A stretch of 19,452 nt of DNA. It comes from CAZABG01 sp964483465. Its GTDB lineage: Bacteria > Chlamydiota > Chlamydiia > Chlamydiales > Parachlamydiaceae. Position 1 is the stretch's first letter. Every line of letters begins with the position of its first letter. Positions 1 through 7,284 of the stretch are shown piece by piece. The DNA lies in assembly GCA_964483465.1 (NCBI GenBank), contig CAZABG010000047.1, positions 1 to 19,452 of the forward strand. Reading direction: 5' to 3'. The translations under genes were made by a program, and so were the position numbers. The notes beneath the pieces are model-generated. The model was not told where the DNA came from, did not search any database, and saw nothing but the letters and a program-made list of their open reading frames with translations.

Positions 1-53
1 CCTCCGACCTTTGGGTTATGAGCCCAACGAGCTAACCCCTGCTCCACCCCGCG
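1..53 (-). tRNA. Initiator tRNA-fMet (CAT), 3' part outside window
   Basis: Read on the minus strand, this begins CGCGGGG at position 53, the acceptor 5' arm typical of bacterial initiator tRNA (C at position 1, which stays unpaired). A D arm GAGC/GCTC follows. The anticodon stem is GGG/CCC around the loop CTCATAA, with anticodon CAT at 18-20. The three consecutive G:C pairs in the anticodon stem are the initiator signature and separate it from elongator tRNA-Met and from tRNA-Ile2. The variable loop is visible, but the T arm, acceptor 3' strand and CCA end lie beyond base 1. Confidence 0.93.
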
Positions 54-72
54 ATGAATTAGAGTTGACAAA

Positions 73-101
73 AGATTAGCATCCGCTCTCATTTATCGCA
101 A
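73..101 (-). promoter_or_regulatory. Promoter of tRNA-fMet
   Basis: On the minus strand a -35 box TTGCGA (96-101) and a -10 box TAATCT (73-78) are separated by exactly 17 bases. TG lies one base upstream of the -10 box. The -10 box ends 19 bases before the tRNA 5' end, which suits a short-leader stable RNA promoter. Confidence 0.6.
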
Positions 102-209
102 GCGCTTTTGATTTATATTTTTATAACAGCTTCATGAGAGGCATGTAGAGCCCAATTTATTAAATTATGATTAAGAATTTTTATATTCTACATTGCTCTT
201 TTTGCCCTC

Positions 210-230
210 TGGTATAATAGATTATAGAGG
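210..230 (+). promoter_or_regulatory. Extended -10 promoter and Shine-Dalgarno of the first paralogue
   Basis: TGGTATAAT (210-218) is a perfect extended -10 element. No good -35 box lies 17 bases upstream, as is common with the extended type. AGAGG (226-230) is a ribosome-binding site six bases before the ATG at 237. The start point would fall close to the Shine-Dalgarno, so the leader is very short. Confidence 0.55.
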
Positions 231-236
231 TAAATT

Positions 237-1391
237 ATGCAGGTTGACTCTTTGCTTCGCCTTGATTGGAAAAACCATATCCCCGATCCTGAAGGGCGTC
301 TGAACGGCAAAGACCTCGAAAACCTGCAAAATATTATTTTACATAAAGACGAGATGAATGAGGGTCAGCTCGCCCTTCTTAAAGGCAAATGCAACAACTT
401 TATCGAAAGCTTGAAAAGCGGGTCTGAATATGTACAAGCGCTTCGTATTTGCGGATCTGTTTTGAACCTTAAAAATACCTCTATAGAGTTTTCAGACGAA
501 GTGGCTTTGGTTCATGGCTTCCTCCTAACTGCACTTGAGAAAGACTATCCCGATTCCGACATCAAGTCTAAGTTAAGTAAAATCACATCTGATGATTTCC
601 ACAATCTGGTTGAATACCTTTATCCAAGTCGGAATGCAAACGTAGACAGGGAAAATGCCATTAAGTCGATGCATACGCTTGATATAAGCAATGAGGAAAA
701 CTTACTTGAAATCGACAAGATCGACACGTTATCAACACCCGAAATTATCATGATGCTTAAAGCGCAAAATTTACGGAACCATAAGCCTGAGCTTCATACC
801 GCTCTTATTAAAAAAGCTAAAACCATTATAGAAAGTTTGAACCCCAAAAATCGTAAAGATTTCAAGACTGCTATTGAATTTAGCAAAGCACTCGACGAGG
901 AATTGGATAAAGAGCTTCGATTTAAATTTTTCTCGGAAGCTTTTCATCAAGCTAAAGATTTAGGCCTATTTAAAGGGATTGTGAAAGCGCTATTCAGTTT
1001 TTTTAGAGTATCCATACCTTACTGGATTGAAGTGGACAGGGCATTTCTTTATGAAACGCTGAAAGATGTCCCCTCTCTTCACCTTCCTGTGCCTGAAAAT
1101 CCTCCCGAATCCTTTTGGACTTGGGTAAATACCTTAACTAACCTCAAAACCATAGATCTGCCAAAAAGTTGCACAATCGAACAGTTCCACAAACTGCCCC
1201 TATCGATTGAAGGGATCATAATGAATAAATGCATTCATTTAGATGATACAATCCTTGACCATCTCTTAAAAATGGCATTAAAACGAATTATTTTAACCGC
1301 TCCTCCAGACACCGAATATTCAGGAAGTATCGTCGATAATTTCTCCAAGGCGGGTTTGCAGCGCATTAAAAACAAGGCGGAAATTTTATGA
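237..1391 (+). CDS. Short member of an unrecognised paralogous family (384 aa)
   Basis: I do not recognise this family. The gene is the compact relative of the next two. Its N-terminal opening (RLDWKNHIPDPEGRLNG, about 8-24) matches theirs, as do SLNPKNRKD (200-208) and the hydrophobic/aromatic stretch around FSFFRVSIPYWIEVDRAFL (253-271). It lacks about 150 residues in the middle and most of the C-terminal leucine-rich-repeat part, keeping only a weak remnant (about 277-345). No signal peptide is seen. The start is supported by AGAGG six bases upstream and an extended -10 promoter. The stop overlaps the next start as ATGA, so the genes are probably co-transcribed and translationally coupled. 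By context (chlamydial paralogue cluster with LRR partners) it may be a secreted or host-interacting protein, but that is inference; no secretion signal can be shown. Confidence 0.85.
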   Translation: MQVDSLLRLDWKNHIPDPEGRLNGKDLENLQNIILHKDEMNEGQLALLKGKCNNFIESLKSGSEYVQALRICGSVLNLKNTSIEFSDEVALVHGFLLTALEKDYPDSDIKSKLSKITSDDFHNLVEYLYPSRNANVDRENAIKSMHTLDISNEENLLEIDKIDTLSTPEIIMMLKAQNLRNHKPELHTALIKKAKTIIESLNPKNRKDFKTAIEFSKALDEELDKELRFKFFSEAFHQAKDLGLFKGIVKALFSFFRVSIPYWIEVDRAFLYETLKDVPSLHLPVPENPPESFWTWVNTLTNLKTIDLPKSCTIEQFHKLPLSIEGIIMNKCIHLDDTILDHLLKMALKRIILTAPPDTEYSGSIVDNFSKAGLQRIKNKAEIL

Positions 1392-1500
1392 CTGTAAGAC
1401 TTTCTCAACTTGCCGATATCGACTGGAAAAATAGCGTTCCAAACCAAAAAGGCGAACTCGATAAAAATGAAATTGATAATTTACGCTACATCATTCAAAA
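1351..1500 (+). repeat. 5' copy of tandem duplicated block
   Basis: This stretch covers the last 41 bases of the first paralogue and the start of the second. It recurs at 3643-3792 (offset 2292) at high identity, including the non-coding logic of the ATGA junction. Identity is highest from about 1351 to 1460 and fades further into the gene. Confidence 0.85.
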
Positions 1501-3604
1501 CATCGAAGTTTTCAAAAATAAAAAGAGTATTATTTTAAGTAAATGTTGGAAGTACATAAACCGTCTTGAATCGCCTGAAAAAATAATCGAGGCGGCAAAG
1601 ATTATTGAAGCAAATCGCATCGATGAATTACCCATAAAACAGGTTGATTTTTTAGGCGAAAAAGGATGGGATGTTCCCTTTTTTCACATCAAGGTTATTG
1701 AAAAATTAGTCCCAGGCTTAAATTTAAAACAGTTAACGAAAAGACAATTCGATCTGATTATTGCTTTATTTGAAGATAAAAAGATTGAGATCAATGCTGA
1801 AGATATACTCGGTCTTGAAAAAGTTGCCGAAAAATTCAACTTTCAAGCGCTTCGAGATAAACTACTTCCTATGAAAGAGCGTTTCAATACTTTGCTTGAA
1901 GAAACTAGAACATTGAACGCTGAAGAAATTAGGGATCTTGCTGCTCTTTACGCCACCACAATGCCAAAAGATAGAGAGAATGATTTCGATCGCATAGCCG
2001 ATAGAATTATCAATTCGGACGCGCGAGTCGCGTATGATGAAAAAGGCAAGTTTCTTCGAACGTTAACTCTAGACGAAAAAAATCGTTTTATTTCTCTTTT
2101 AAAAGACCATCTGAAAGATAAACCCGATGACATCTATTTTTCCTGGCATCAACTGCTTCATGAAAATGGGATTTATGATCATCAAACGCCAAAAGGCTTT
2201 GTTCCCTCTTACTTAATAGATAAATTAGTAGAGAAATACCCTAGCTTCAAAGGCCCAATTGATCAATGGATTCTTCGGTTTATATCGCACGCGGAATTCA
2301 AGGATATCTATGCAATCCCTCCTTTAGAGATCGATAAAAAGAATATTTCCTTAATTTTAGCTTTCCTCATCTCGCGGCCTTCGGGCGAATTTGAAAAAAG
2401 TAAGGTGCGAGTCAATGAGGCGCTACTCGAGATTATAAAATCATTAAACCCAAAGAATCGAGACGATCTTGTTGTCGCAGTCAACATTCAAAATTACCTT
2501 ACTAAAAACGAAAACAAAAGGTATGAAGCTACGCTACAAAGACTATTTAATCGAGAGCTTGATGAGGCAAGAGAACTCTCTTTTTGGGAAAAAATCGTGG
2601 GCGCGCTCGTTACTTTTTTTGGGCTTGCGTTTAACGAATGGGTAAGAGTCGATAAAGCCTTCCTTTTGAAGACGCTTAACCAGCTTAACGTGCTGGACAT
2701 AGAATTAAGAGCTGAATCAACGAAAGAACTGTGGCCCTTCATTATACAACACAAGGGATTAAGGTCGCTTGACCTTTCAGACATACACGATTTACCGGAT
2801 GCTCTGATTCTTGAACTGCCGCTTACCCTCGAACACTTAAATTTAAGAAAAAATAAACTCATCACCAATAAAATCATCGCTCACATAGAAAAAATGCCTA
2901 ACCTAAAAAGCATTAATGTTTCGAAGACCATGCTTTCATGGCAAGATAAAGTAAGGCTTAAATGCTTATGTGAGCCTATCGATTTAAGGGAGTTTTATGT
3001 AAATGATGCTTTACTCAAAATGATTCCAAAAAATGCAAAAAGCGTTTTACTTGGAAGGCTCAACCCCGATTATCCTGATATGTTAACGAAAGAGGGCATT
3101 GCTTATTTAACCCATTTAAAAGAGCTCCGTCATCTTGAAATAGCATTTTTACCAATTCAACCTGATCTAAAAGAAGTTTTAAAACTGCCTAACCTAACCT
3201 CGCTGAAACTGGTTGAAATCGAAAGTAAATTTAAAAATGTTGAGCCCCTATTTTTTGATTCCCGTCTTGAGACGCTCGTTTTAGATTCATGTAAATTAGT
3301 TGATCATTATTGGTACGATTCAATTTCGAATAGTCATCATGAAAAATCGATTTTAAAAAAGCTTGTTCTTAATAACTCAAAAATCCAATTTGATAAAGAT
3401 TTTGTAGATTCGCTCGATGAAATAACCCTAGATTGTGACGATTATAGCGGATACGTCTATGTACCTATCCTTCAAAAATGCAAGAAAATGTTTGTTCCGA
3501 ACGAAAAGATCAGAAACGAAATTCTGAATAAGATTTATCAAACGGGTTTTATCAATATTAATAAGAATGAATTGGCTGCAAAAATCATAGTTCAAGAAGT
3601 ATAA
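1388..3604 (+). CDS. Leucine-rich-repeat family protein, second paralogue (738 aa)
   Basis: Function unknown. The first 400 or so residues are helical, charged and without a recognised domain. SLNPKNRDD (352-360) leads into a conserved hydrophobic/aromatic segment (SFWEK at 398 to KAFL at 426) that could be an amphipathic or membrane-touching helix. After it come leucine-rich repeats, for example GLRSLDLSDI (457-466), LEHLNLRKNKL (481-491), NLKSINVSKTML (505-516) and LTSLKLVEI (603-611). The protein ends AAKIIVQEV. It starts inside the stop of the upstream gene (ATGA), with only a weak Shine-Dalgarno. It is clearly paralogous to the next gene along its whole length, with near-identical DNA over the first 110 or so coding bases. 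LRR proteins often bind other proteins, and a host-directed effector role is plausible for a chlamydia but unproven. Confidence 0.88.
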   Translation: MTVRLSQLADIDWKNSVPNQKGELDKNEIDNLRYIIQNIEVFKNKKSIILSKCWKYINRLESPEKIIEAAKIIEANRIDELPIKQVDFLGEKGWDVPFFHIKVIEKLVPGLNLKQLTKRQFDLIIALFEDKKIEINAEDILGLEKVAEKFNFQALRDKLLPMKERFNTLLEETRTLNAEEIRDLAALYATTMPKDRENDFDRIADRIINSDARVAYDEKGKFLRTLTLDEKNRFISLLKDHLKDKPDDIYFSWHQLLHENGIYDHQTPKGFVPSYLIDKLVEKYPSFKGPIDQWILRFISHAEFKDIYAIPPLEIDKKNISLILAFLISRPSGEFEKSKVRVNEALLEIIKSLNPKNRDDLVVAVNIQNYLTKNENKRYEATLQRLFNRELDEARELSFWEKIVGALVTFFGLAFNEWVRVDKAFLLKTLNQLNVLDIELRAESTKELWPFIIQHKGLRSLDLSDIHDLPDALILELPLTLEHLNLRKNKLITNKIIAHIEKMPNLKSINVSKTMLSWQDKVRLKCLCEPIDLREFYVNDALLKMIPKNAKSVLLGRLNPDYPDMLTKEGIAYLTHLKELRHLEIAFLPIQPDLKEVLKLPNLTSLKLVEIESKFKNVEPLFFDSRLETLVLDSCKLVDHYWYDSISNSHHEKSILKKLVLNNSKIQFDKDFVDSLDEITLDCDDYSGYVYVPILQKCKKMFVPNEKIRNEILNKIYQTGFININKNELAAKIIVQEV

Positions 3605-3638
3605 AATAGGTATTTGAAAACGATCAAGGGGTCTTTTG

Positions 3639-3683
3639 AGTGCAGGTTTGAAGCGTATTAAAAACAAGGCGGAAATTTTATGA
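3639..3683 (+). pseudogene. Fossil C-terminus of a gene-1-like paralogue
   Basis: In frame with a TGA at 3681-3683, this reads SAGLKRIKNKAEIL, matching the end of the first paralogue (KAGLQRIKNKAEIL at 1347-1391) at 12 of 13 residues after the first. It has no start and no coding sequence before it. The TGA overlaps the ATG of the third paralogue in the same ATGA arrangement as at 1388-1391. It is best explained as the leftover tail carried along by a tandem duplication. It may still be kept because it serves as the leader of the following gene. Confidence 0.8.
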
Positions 3684-3792
3684 CAGTCAGACTTTCTCAG
3701 CTTGCCGATATCGACTGGAAAAATAGCGTTCCAAACCAAAAAGGCGAACTGAATAAAAATGAAATAGAAAATTTACGCTATATCATCCAGAA
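3643..3792 (+). repeat. 3' copy of tandem duplicated block
   Basis: Second copy of the block at 1351-1500. From 3643 to 3683 it differs from the first copy at only a few bases, although here it is not part of an intact gene. The paired downstream ends of the duplication are 3581-3622 and 5936-5977, where 34 of 42 bases match by my count. Confidence 0.85.
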
Positions 3793-5959
3793 TATTGAAC
3801 ATTTTAGGGATAAAAAAGAGATTATTTTAAAAAAATGCTGGAAGTACATCAATAATCTTGAATCACCCGAAAATATCATTAAGGCAGCAAAAATTATCGA
3901 GGGTAAACCCATTGGTGAATTACCCAGAAAACTAGTTAAATTTTTAGACGATTTAGACGATTTTGGATCTCAGATACCCATTTTTGAGATCAGACTGGTT
4001 GAAAAATTAGCTCCAGGGCTAAGTATAAAAAAACTAACGACTAGACAATTCGTTATCATTGTTGCCCTTTTTGAAGAAAAGCCACTTGATATTACGGCTA
4101 AAGAAATTCTTGAGCTCGAAAAAGTTGCCGAGAAATCCCGTTTTCAAGCACTTAATGATAAACTTATGCCTCTTAAAGAGGAGCGTTTAAAAACCTTGCT
4201 TGATGCCAAAGATCCGCTAACCCCTCTACAAGTAAAAGACCTAGCCGCATTATACAGCAGCCTATCCCCTGCTGAAAGAGAGGCTAAATTTGATCGGATA
4301 ACCGATTTGATGCTCAAAAGCGACGCAAAAGGGGCAGAAGATCAAATCGGCACTTTTCTGAAAACGTTTAACCCAGATGAAAAAAATCGTTTCATAGTGC
4401 TTTTAAAAGATCACCTTAAAGATAAAAGCGACGACACCTATTTTTTCTGGCATCAACTTCTCGATAAAAGCGGACTGTATAAAGATAAAGAATTAATAGA
4501 TGGCATCCCCTTCTATGCGATGGATAAGTTAATTGAAAAGTTCGATTATTTTAAATCGCGCGATAGCTACCAAGGCAAAAAAGAGCCGATCGACAAAGAG
4601 CTTTTAGGATTTCTTCTTCAAAGTGAGTTTGATAATATTTATGCCATCCCGTATTTGCAGCCTAACAAAAAAAATATTGTAAAAATTTTTAAATTTCTTT
4701 TGGAACAACCTCCCTCTGATTTTTTACAGACCAGAGCAATAATCAATAGTTCTATATCTGATATTTTAAAATCTTTAGACCCAGGTAATAGGATGCTTGA
4801 AACCTTGGATCCTAAGAATCGAGATGACCTTGAACTTGCGATCGACATTCATAATTATCTTCATCATACGCAGAATGACAACTTCGTAGCAACGCTGCAA
4901 AAATTATTCAATCGAGAACTTGAAGAAGCAAGAGAACTTTCCTTCTGGGAAAAAATGGTTAGCGCGCTCATTTCTTTTATTGGACTTGCGATTAACGAAT
5001 GGGTGAAAGTTGATAAAGCTTTTTTACTTGCCGCGCTCAGTCAAATCAGCGTATTAGATTTAAAACTGACTCCTAAATCGACCGTTGAATTGTGGGATTT
5101 TATAAAGACTCATAAAGGCTTAAGATCGCTTGATCTATCAGACATCCCCGATTTACCGGATGATTCGATTCTTGAATTACCTCTCACAATCGAACACCTT
5201 AACCTATTAGGCAATCAGCTCATCACCGATAGTATTGTGGATCACATCAAAAAAATGCCTAATCTCAAAAGCATAAACATTTCAAATACTAGCCTCTCTA
5301 CGACAGCAAAAGTGCAGCTGAGATGCTTGGTCGAACCTATCGATTTAAGAGAATTTTATGTCACGGATGGATTGCTAAAATTAATTCCAAAAACGGCGAA
5401 AAGCGTTTTGCTTGGAAAAATCAATCCTAATAATCCTCAAGCGTTAACAAGAGAAGGCCTTGCCCATTTGGTCGAATTGAAAGAACTTAATCATCTTGAA
5501 CTTGCATTTATCCCGGAGGGAAAACCCCTTCTCTTGCACGGTGTTTTAACGCTACCAAAACTAACATCATTGAAACTGGTTGGTATTAATTCGAATTTTA
5601 ATGATTTTAATATAATACTTTACAATTATCGAATCGAAAAACTTGTATTAGATTCATGTGAAATTTCACCGTATAATTGGCAAGTAGGTCGTGATCCAAA
5701 TAGCGATTCAAAATCTAAAGTGAAGGTATTTACCCTTAAAAATTCATTATTTCCGTTTTATGATAATATCATAGATTCAATTGAGGAAATAGTTATCGAC
5801 ACTAGCAATTATAACGGCAACGTTTATATTGCCATGTTAAATAAATGTAAAAAAATGATTGTGCCAAAACAAAGAATCATAAGAGAAATAAGAGATCGTA
5901 TGTATGGTTTTAGAGACATTGATGATCTTATAGCAAAAATCATTGTCCAAGAAACATAG
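3680..5959 (+). CDS. Leucine-rich-repeat family protein, third paralogue (759 aa)
   Basis: Full-length paralogue of the preceding gene, of unknown function. It has the same N-terminal opening (RLSQLADIDWKNSVPNQ), the same hydrophobic/aromatic segment (SFWEK at 421 to KAFL at 449) and C-terminal leucine-rich repeats (GLRSLDLSDI, LEHLNLLGNQL, NLKSINISNT). The shared non-LRR block IDLREFYV...LIPK.AKSVLLG follows, and the end is AKIIVQET. It is longer than its sister partly because of a 30-base internal repeat, LKSLDPGNR then LETLDPKNR (residues 363-381, bases 4766-4822). It has no clear promoter of its own; the 75-base gap upstream holds a fossil gene tail, so it is probably read from the promoter at 210. 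Its last 20 bases overlap the convergent waaA. A host-interaction role is a guess from context. Confidence 0.88.
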   Translation: MTVRLSQLADIDWKNSVPNQKGELNKNEIENLRYIIQNIEHFRDKKEIILKKCWKYINNLESPENIIKAAKIIEGKPIGELPRKLVKFLDDLDDFGSQIPIFEIRLVEKLAPGLSIKKLTTRQFVIIVALFEEKPLDITAKEILELEKVAEKSRFQALNDKLMPLKEERLKTLLDAKDPLTPLQVKDLAALYSSLSPAEREAKFDRITDLMLKSDAKGAEDQIGTFLKTFNPDEKNRFIVLLKDHLKDKSDDTYFFWHQLLDKSGLYKDKELIDGIPFYAMDKLIEKFDYFKSRDSYQGKKEPIDKELLGFLLQSEFDNIYAIPYLQPNKKNIVKIFKFLLEQPPSDFLQTRAIINSSISDILKSLDPGNRMLETLDPKNRDDLELAIDIHNYLHHTQNDNFVATLQKLFNRELEEARELSFWEKMVSALISFIGLAINEWVKVDKAFLLAALSQISVLDLKLTPKSTVELWDFIKTHKGLRSLDLSDIPDLPDDSILELPLTIEHLNLLGNQLITDSIVDHIKKMPNLKSINISNTSLSTTAKVQLRCLVEPIDLREFYVTDGLLKLIPKTAKSVLLGKINPNNPQALTREGLAHLVELKELNHLELAFIPEGKPLLLHGVLTLPKLTSLKLVGINSNFNDFNIILYNYRIEKLVLDSCEISPYNWQVGRDPNSDSKSKVKVFTLKNSLFPFYDNIIDSIEEIVIDTSNYNGNVYIAMLNKCKKMIVPKQRIIREIRDRMYGFRDIDDLIAKIIVQET

Positions 5960-7178
5960 AATAGGTTTTTGTTAACGCGCCTTGGCTCTCTTCGATTAAG
6001 AGCTTTCCTTGATTCCCTAAAGCTTCCCTTTTTTCTTTGTCTTTTAAAAGCGAAATGAGCGTATCTGCAATTTCATTTTCTTCAACTTGAAGACCCGCTT
6101 TGTATTCGTTCATCAGATTTAAGAAGTCGGGTTGCGTCGACATGTAGGGCCCAAAAAGGACGGCTTTTCCGTAAAAGCTAGGCTCTAAAATGTTATGCCC
6201 CCCCACTTTAGGGGTCCAGCTTCCGCAAACGGCAGCGAGCGTTGCGATTTGATAGCATTTTTTAAGCTGCCCCATAGCATCGATTAGAATGACTTGGGCG
6301 TTTGAATCTACGCCTTTCGTGAAGCGGGAAAAGGGAATTTTTTTATCCTCGATCAGTTTTGCAACCGCATCAAAACGCTCCGGATGACGGGGAACAAGGA
6401 TCATTTTAAGATCGGGAAACTCTTTATGCGCCTTTTCAAAAGCATCCAAAAATAGCTTTTCTTCAGGATCGTGCGTGGAGCCTACCACAAGAACAGGTTC
6501 ATTTTTGATGTTCAATTTGCCTTTAAAATCGTCTATCGCGGCCTCAGACATATATTCCGCGTCCGAATCAAGTTTAATGTTGCCGCCAACTTTGATTTTA
6601 TCTTCATTAATCCCTAGCTGAAGAAAGCGATGCTTGTAGAGAGAGTTTTGAACGATTAGAAGATCGATAAGTTCAAATAATTTATTAGCAAAAAAGGGGA
6701 CGGCCTTAAAACGTCTCAATGAGGATTCGGAAATCTTTCCATTCACAACGACATTCACAGCCCCGTTCTTTTTGGCTTCATCCAAAAAGTTATACCAGTA
6801 ATCGGTCTCGCATAAAATCACTTTGGATGGCTTCACCTTTCTGACGATAGGTCTGATAATAAAATCGAAAGGGAGATAGTGAACGCTATCTGCACACCCC
6901 TTCTTCGCTTCGGCATGCCCTGTCTCGGTCACGGTAGTAAGCAACACCCAATAATCGGGTTGGTTCTCCTTGATCTTTTTAATCAGGGGCATAACCGCCT
7001 TCGTTTCGCCAAAAGAAACGGCATGCACCCAAATAACCTTCTTATCCTTAGGTGCTTCAGGAAAATCTTTACCAAACCGTTTCAAAAAACTCTTACGATA
7101 TTTGCCTTTAACCAGCATCTGCCAGAAAAAATAGGGGGCATAAAGAAGGGCCGCAAAGGTAAGAAAGAAGGTGTACAT
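5940..7178 (-). CDS. waaA: 3-deoxy-D-manno-octulosonic acid (Kdo) transferase
   Basis: Transfers Kdo from CMP-Kdo to lipid A precursor at the inner membrane. In Chlamydiaceae the homologue adds several Kdo residues; how many are added here cannot be read from sequence. With the ATG at 7178 the protein is 412 aa, near the family length. It opens with a hydrophobic anchor (residues 3-19) followed by KGKYRKSFLKRFG. Catalytic Glu58 sits in VSFGETKA, a second acidic motif is CETDYW (123-128), and the nucleotide-binding part has VGSTHDPEE (232-240), VPRHPERFD and the typical GGHNILEP (326-333). A longer reading from TTG at 7262 exists, but its extra residues come from a GA-rich repeat and are unlikely. 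No Shine-Dalgarno is visible. It lies downstream of glf and faces kdsB's pathway partners; its 3' end overlaps the third LRR gene by 20 bases. Confidence 0.95.
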   Translation of the reverse strand: MYTFFLTFAALLYAPYFFWQMLVKGKYRKSFLKRFGKDFPEAPKDKKVIWVHAVSFGETKAVMPLIKKIKENQPDYWVLLTTVTETGHAEAKKGCADSVHYLPFDFIIRPIVRKVKPSKVILCETDYWYNFLDEAKKNGAVNVVVNGKISESSLRRFKAVPFFANKLFELIDLLIVQNSLYKHRFLQLGINEDKIKVGGNIKLDSDAEYMSEAAIDDFKGKLNIKNEPVLVVGSTHDPEEKLFLDAFEKAHKEFPDLKMILVPRHPERFDAVAKLIEDKKIPFSRFTKGVDSNAQVILIDAMGQLKKCYQIATLAAVCGSWTPKVGGHNILEPSFYGKAVLFGPYMSTQPDFLNLMNEYKAGLQVEENEIADTLISLLKDKEKREALGNQGKLLIEESQGALTKTYSMFLGQ

Positions 7179-7212
7179 AGGGAGAGAATAAACTTTTCGA
7201 GGAGTTTGGGTA

Positions 7213-7245
7213 AAGGAGGAAGGCAGAAGGAGGAAGGCAGAAGGA
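7213..7245 (+). repeat. GA-rich 14-base direct repeat, 2.4 copies
   Basis: AAGGAGGAAGGCAG occurs at 7213-7226 and 7227-7240, followed by the partial copy AAGGA. It fills part of the 106-base gap between glf and waaA, so the waaA message would have a C/U-rich leader. A 19-base stretch of it (7220-7238) recurs with one mismatch at 15122-15140. Confidence 0.8.
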
Positions 7246-7284
7246 AAATAGATTAAATACAAAAAAGATTTAACACTATGTTTT

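Noticed and set aside
7213..7245. CRISPR-like array
   Set aside because: The 14-base units abut with no spacers and there are fewer than three copies.
6879..7256. Plus-strand open frame of 125 codons opposite waaA
   Set aside because: It lies fully antisense to a well-supported waaA, includes the GA-rich repeat and encodes no recognisable protein.
7179..7262. Longer WaaA start at TTG 7262
   Set aside because: The extra 28 residues are encoded by the repeat, lack a ribosome-binding site and would precede the normal N-terminal membrane anchor.
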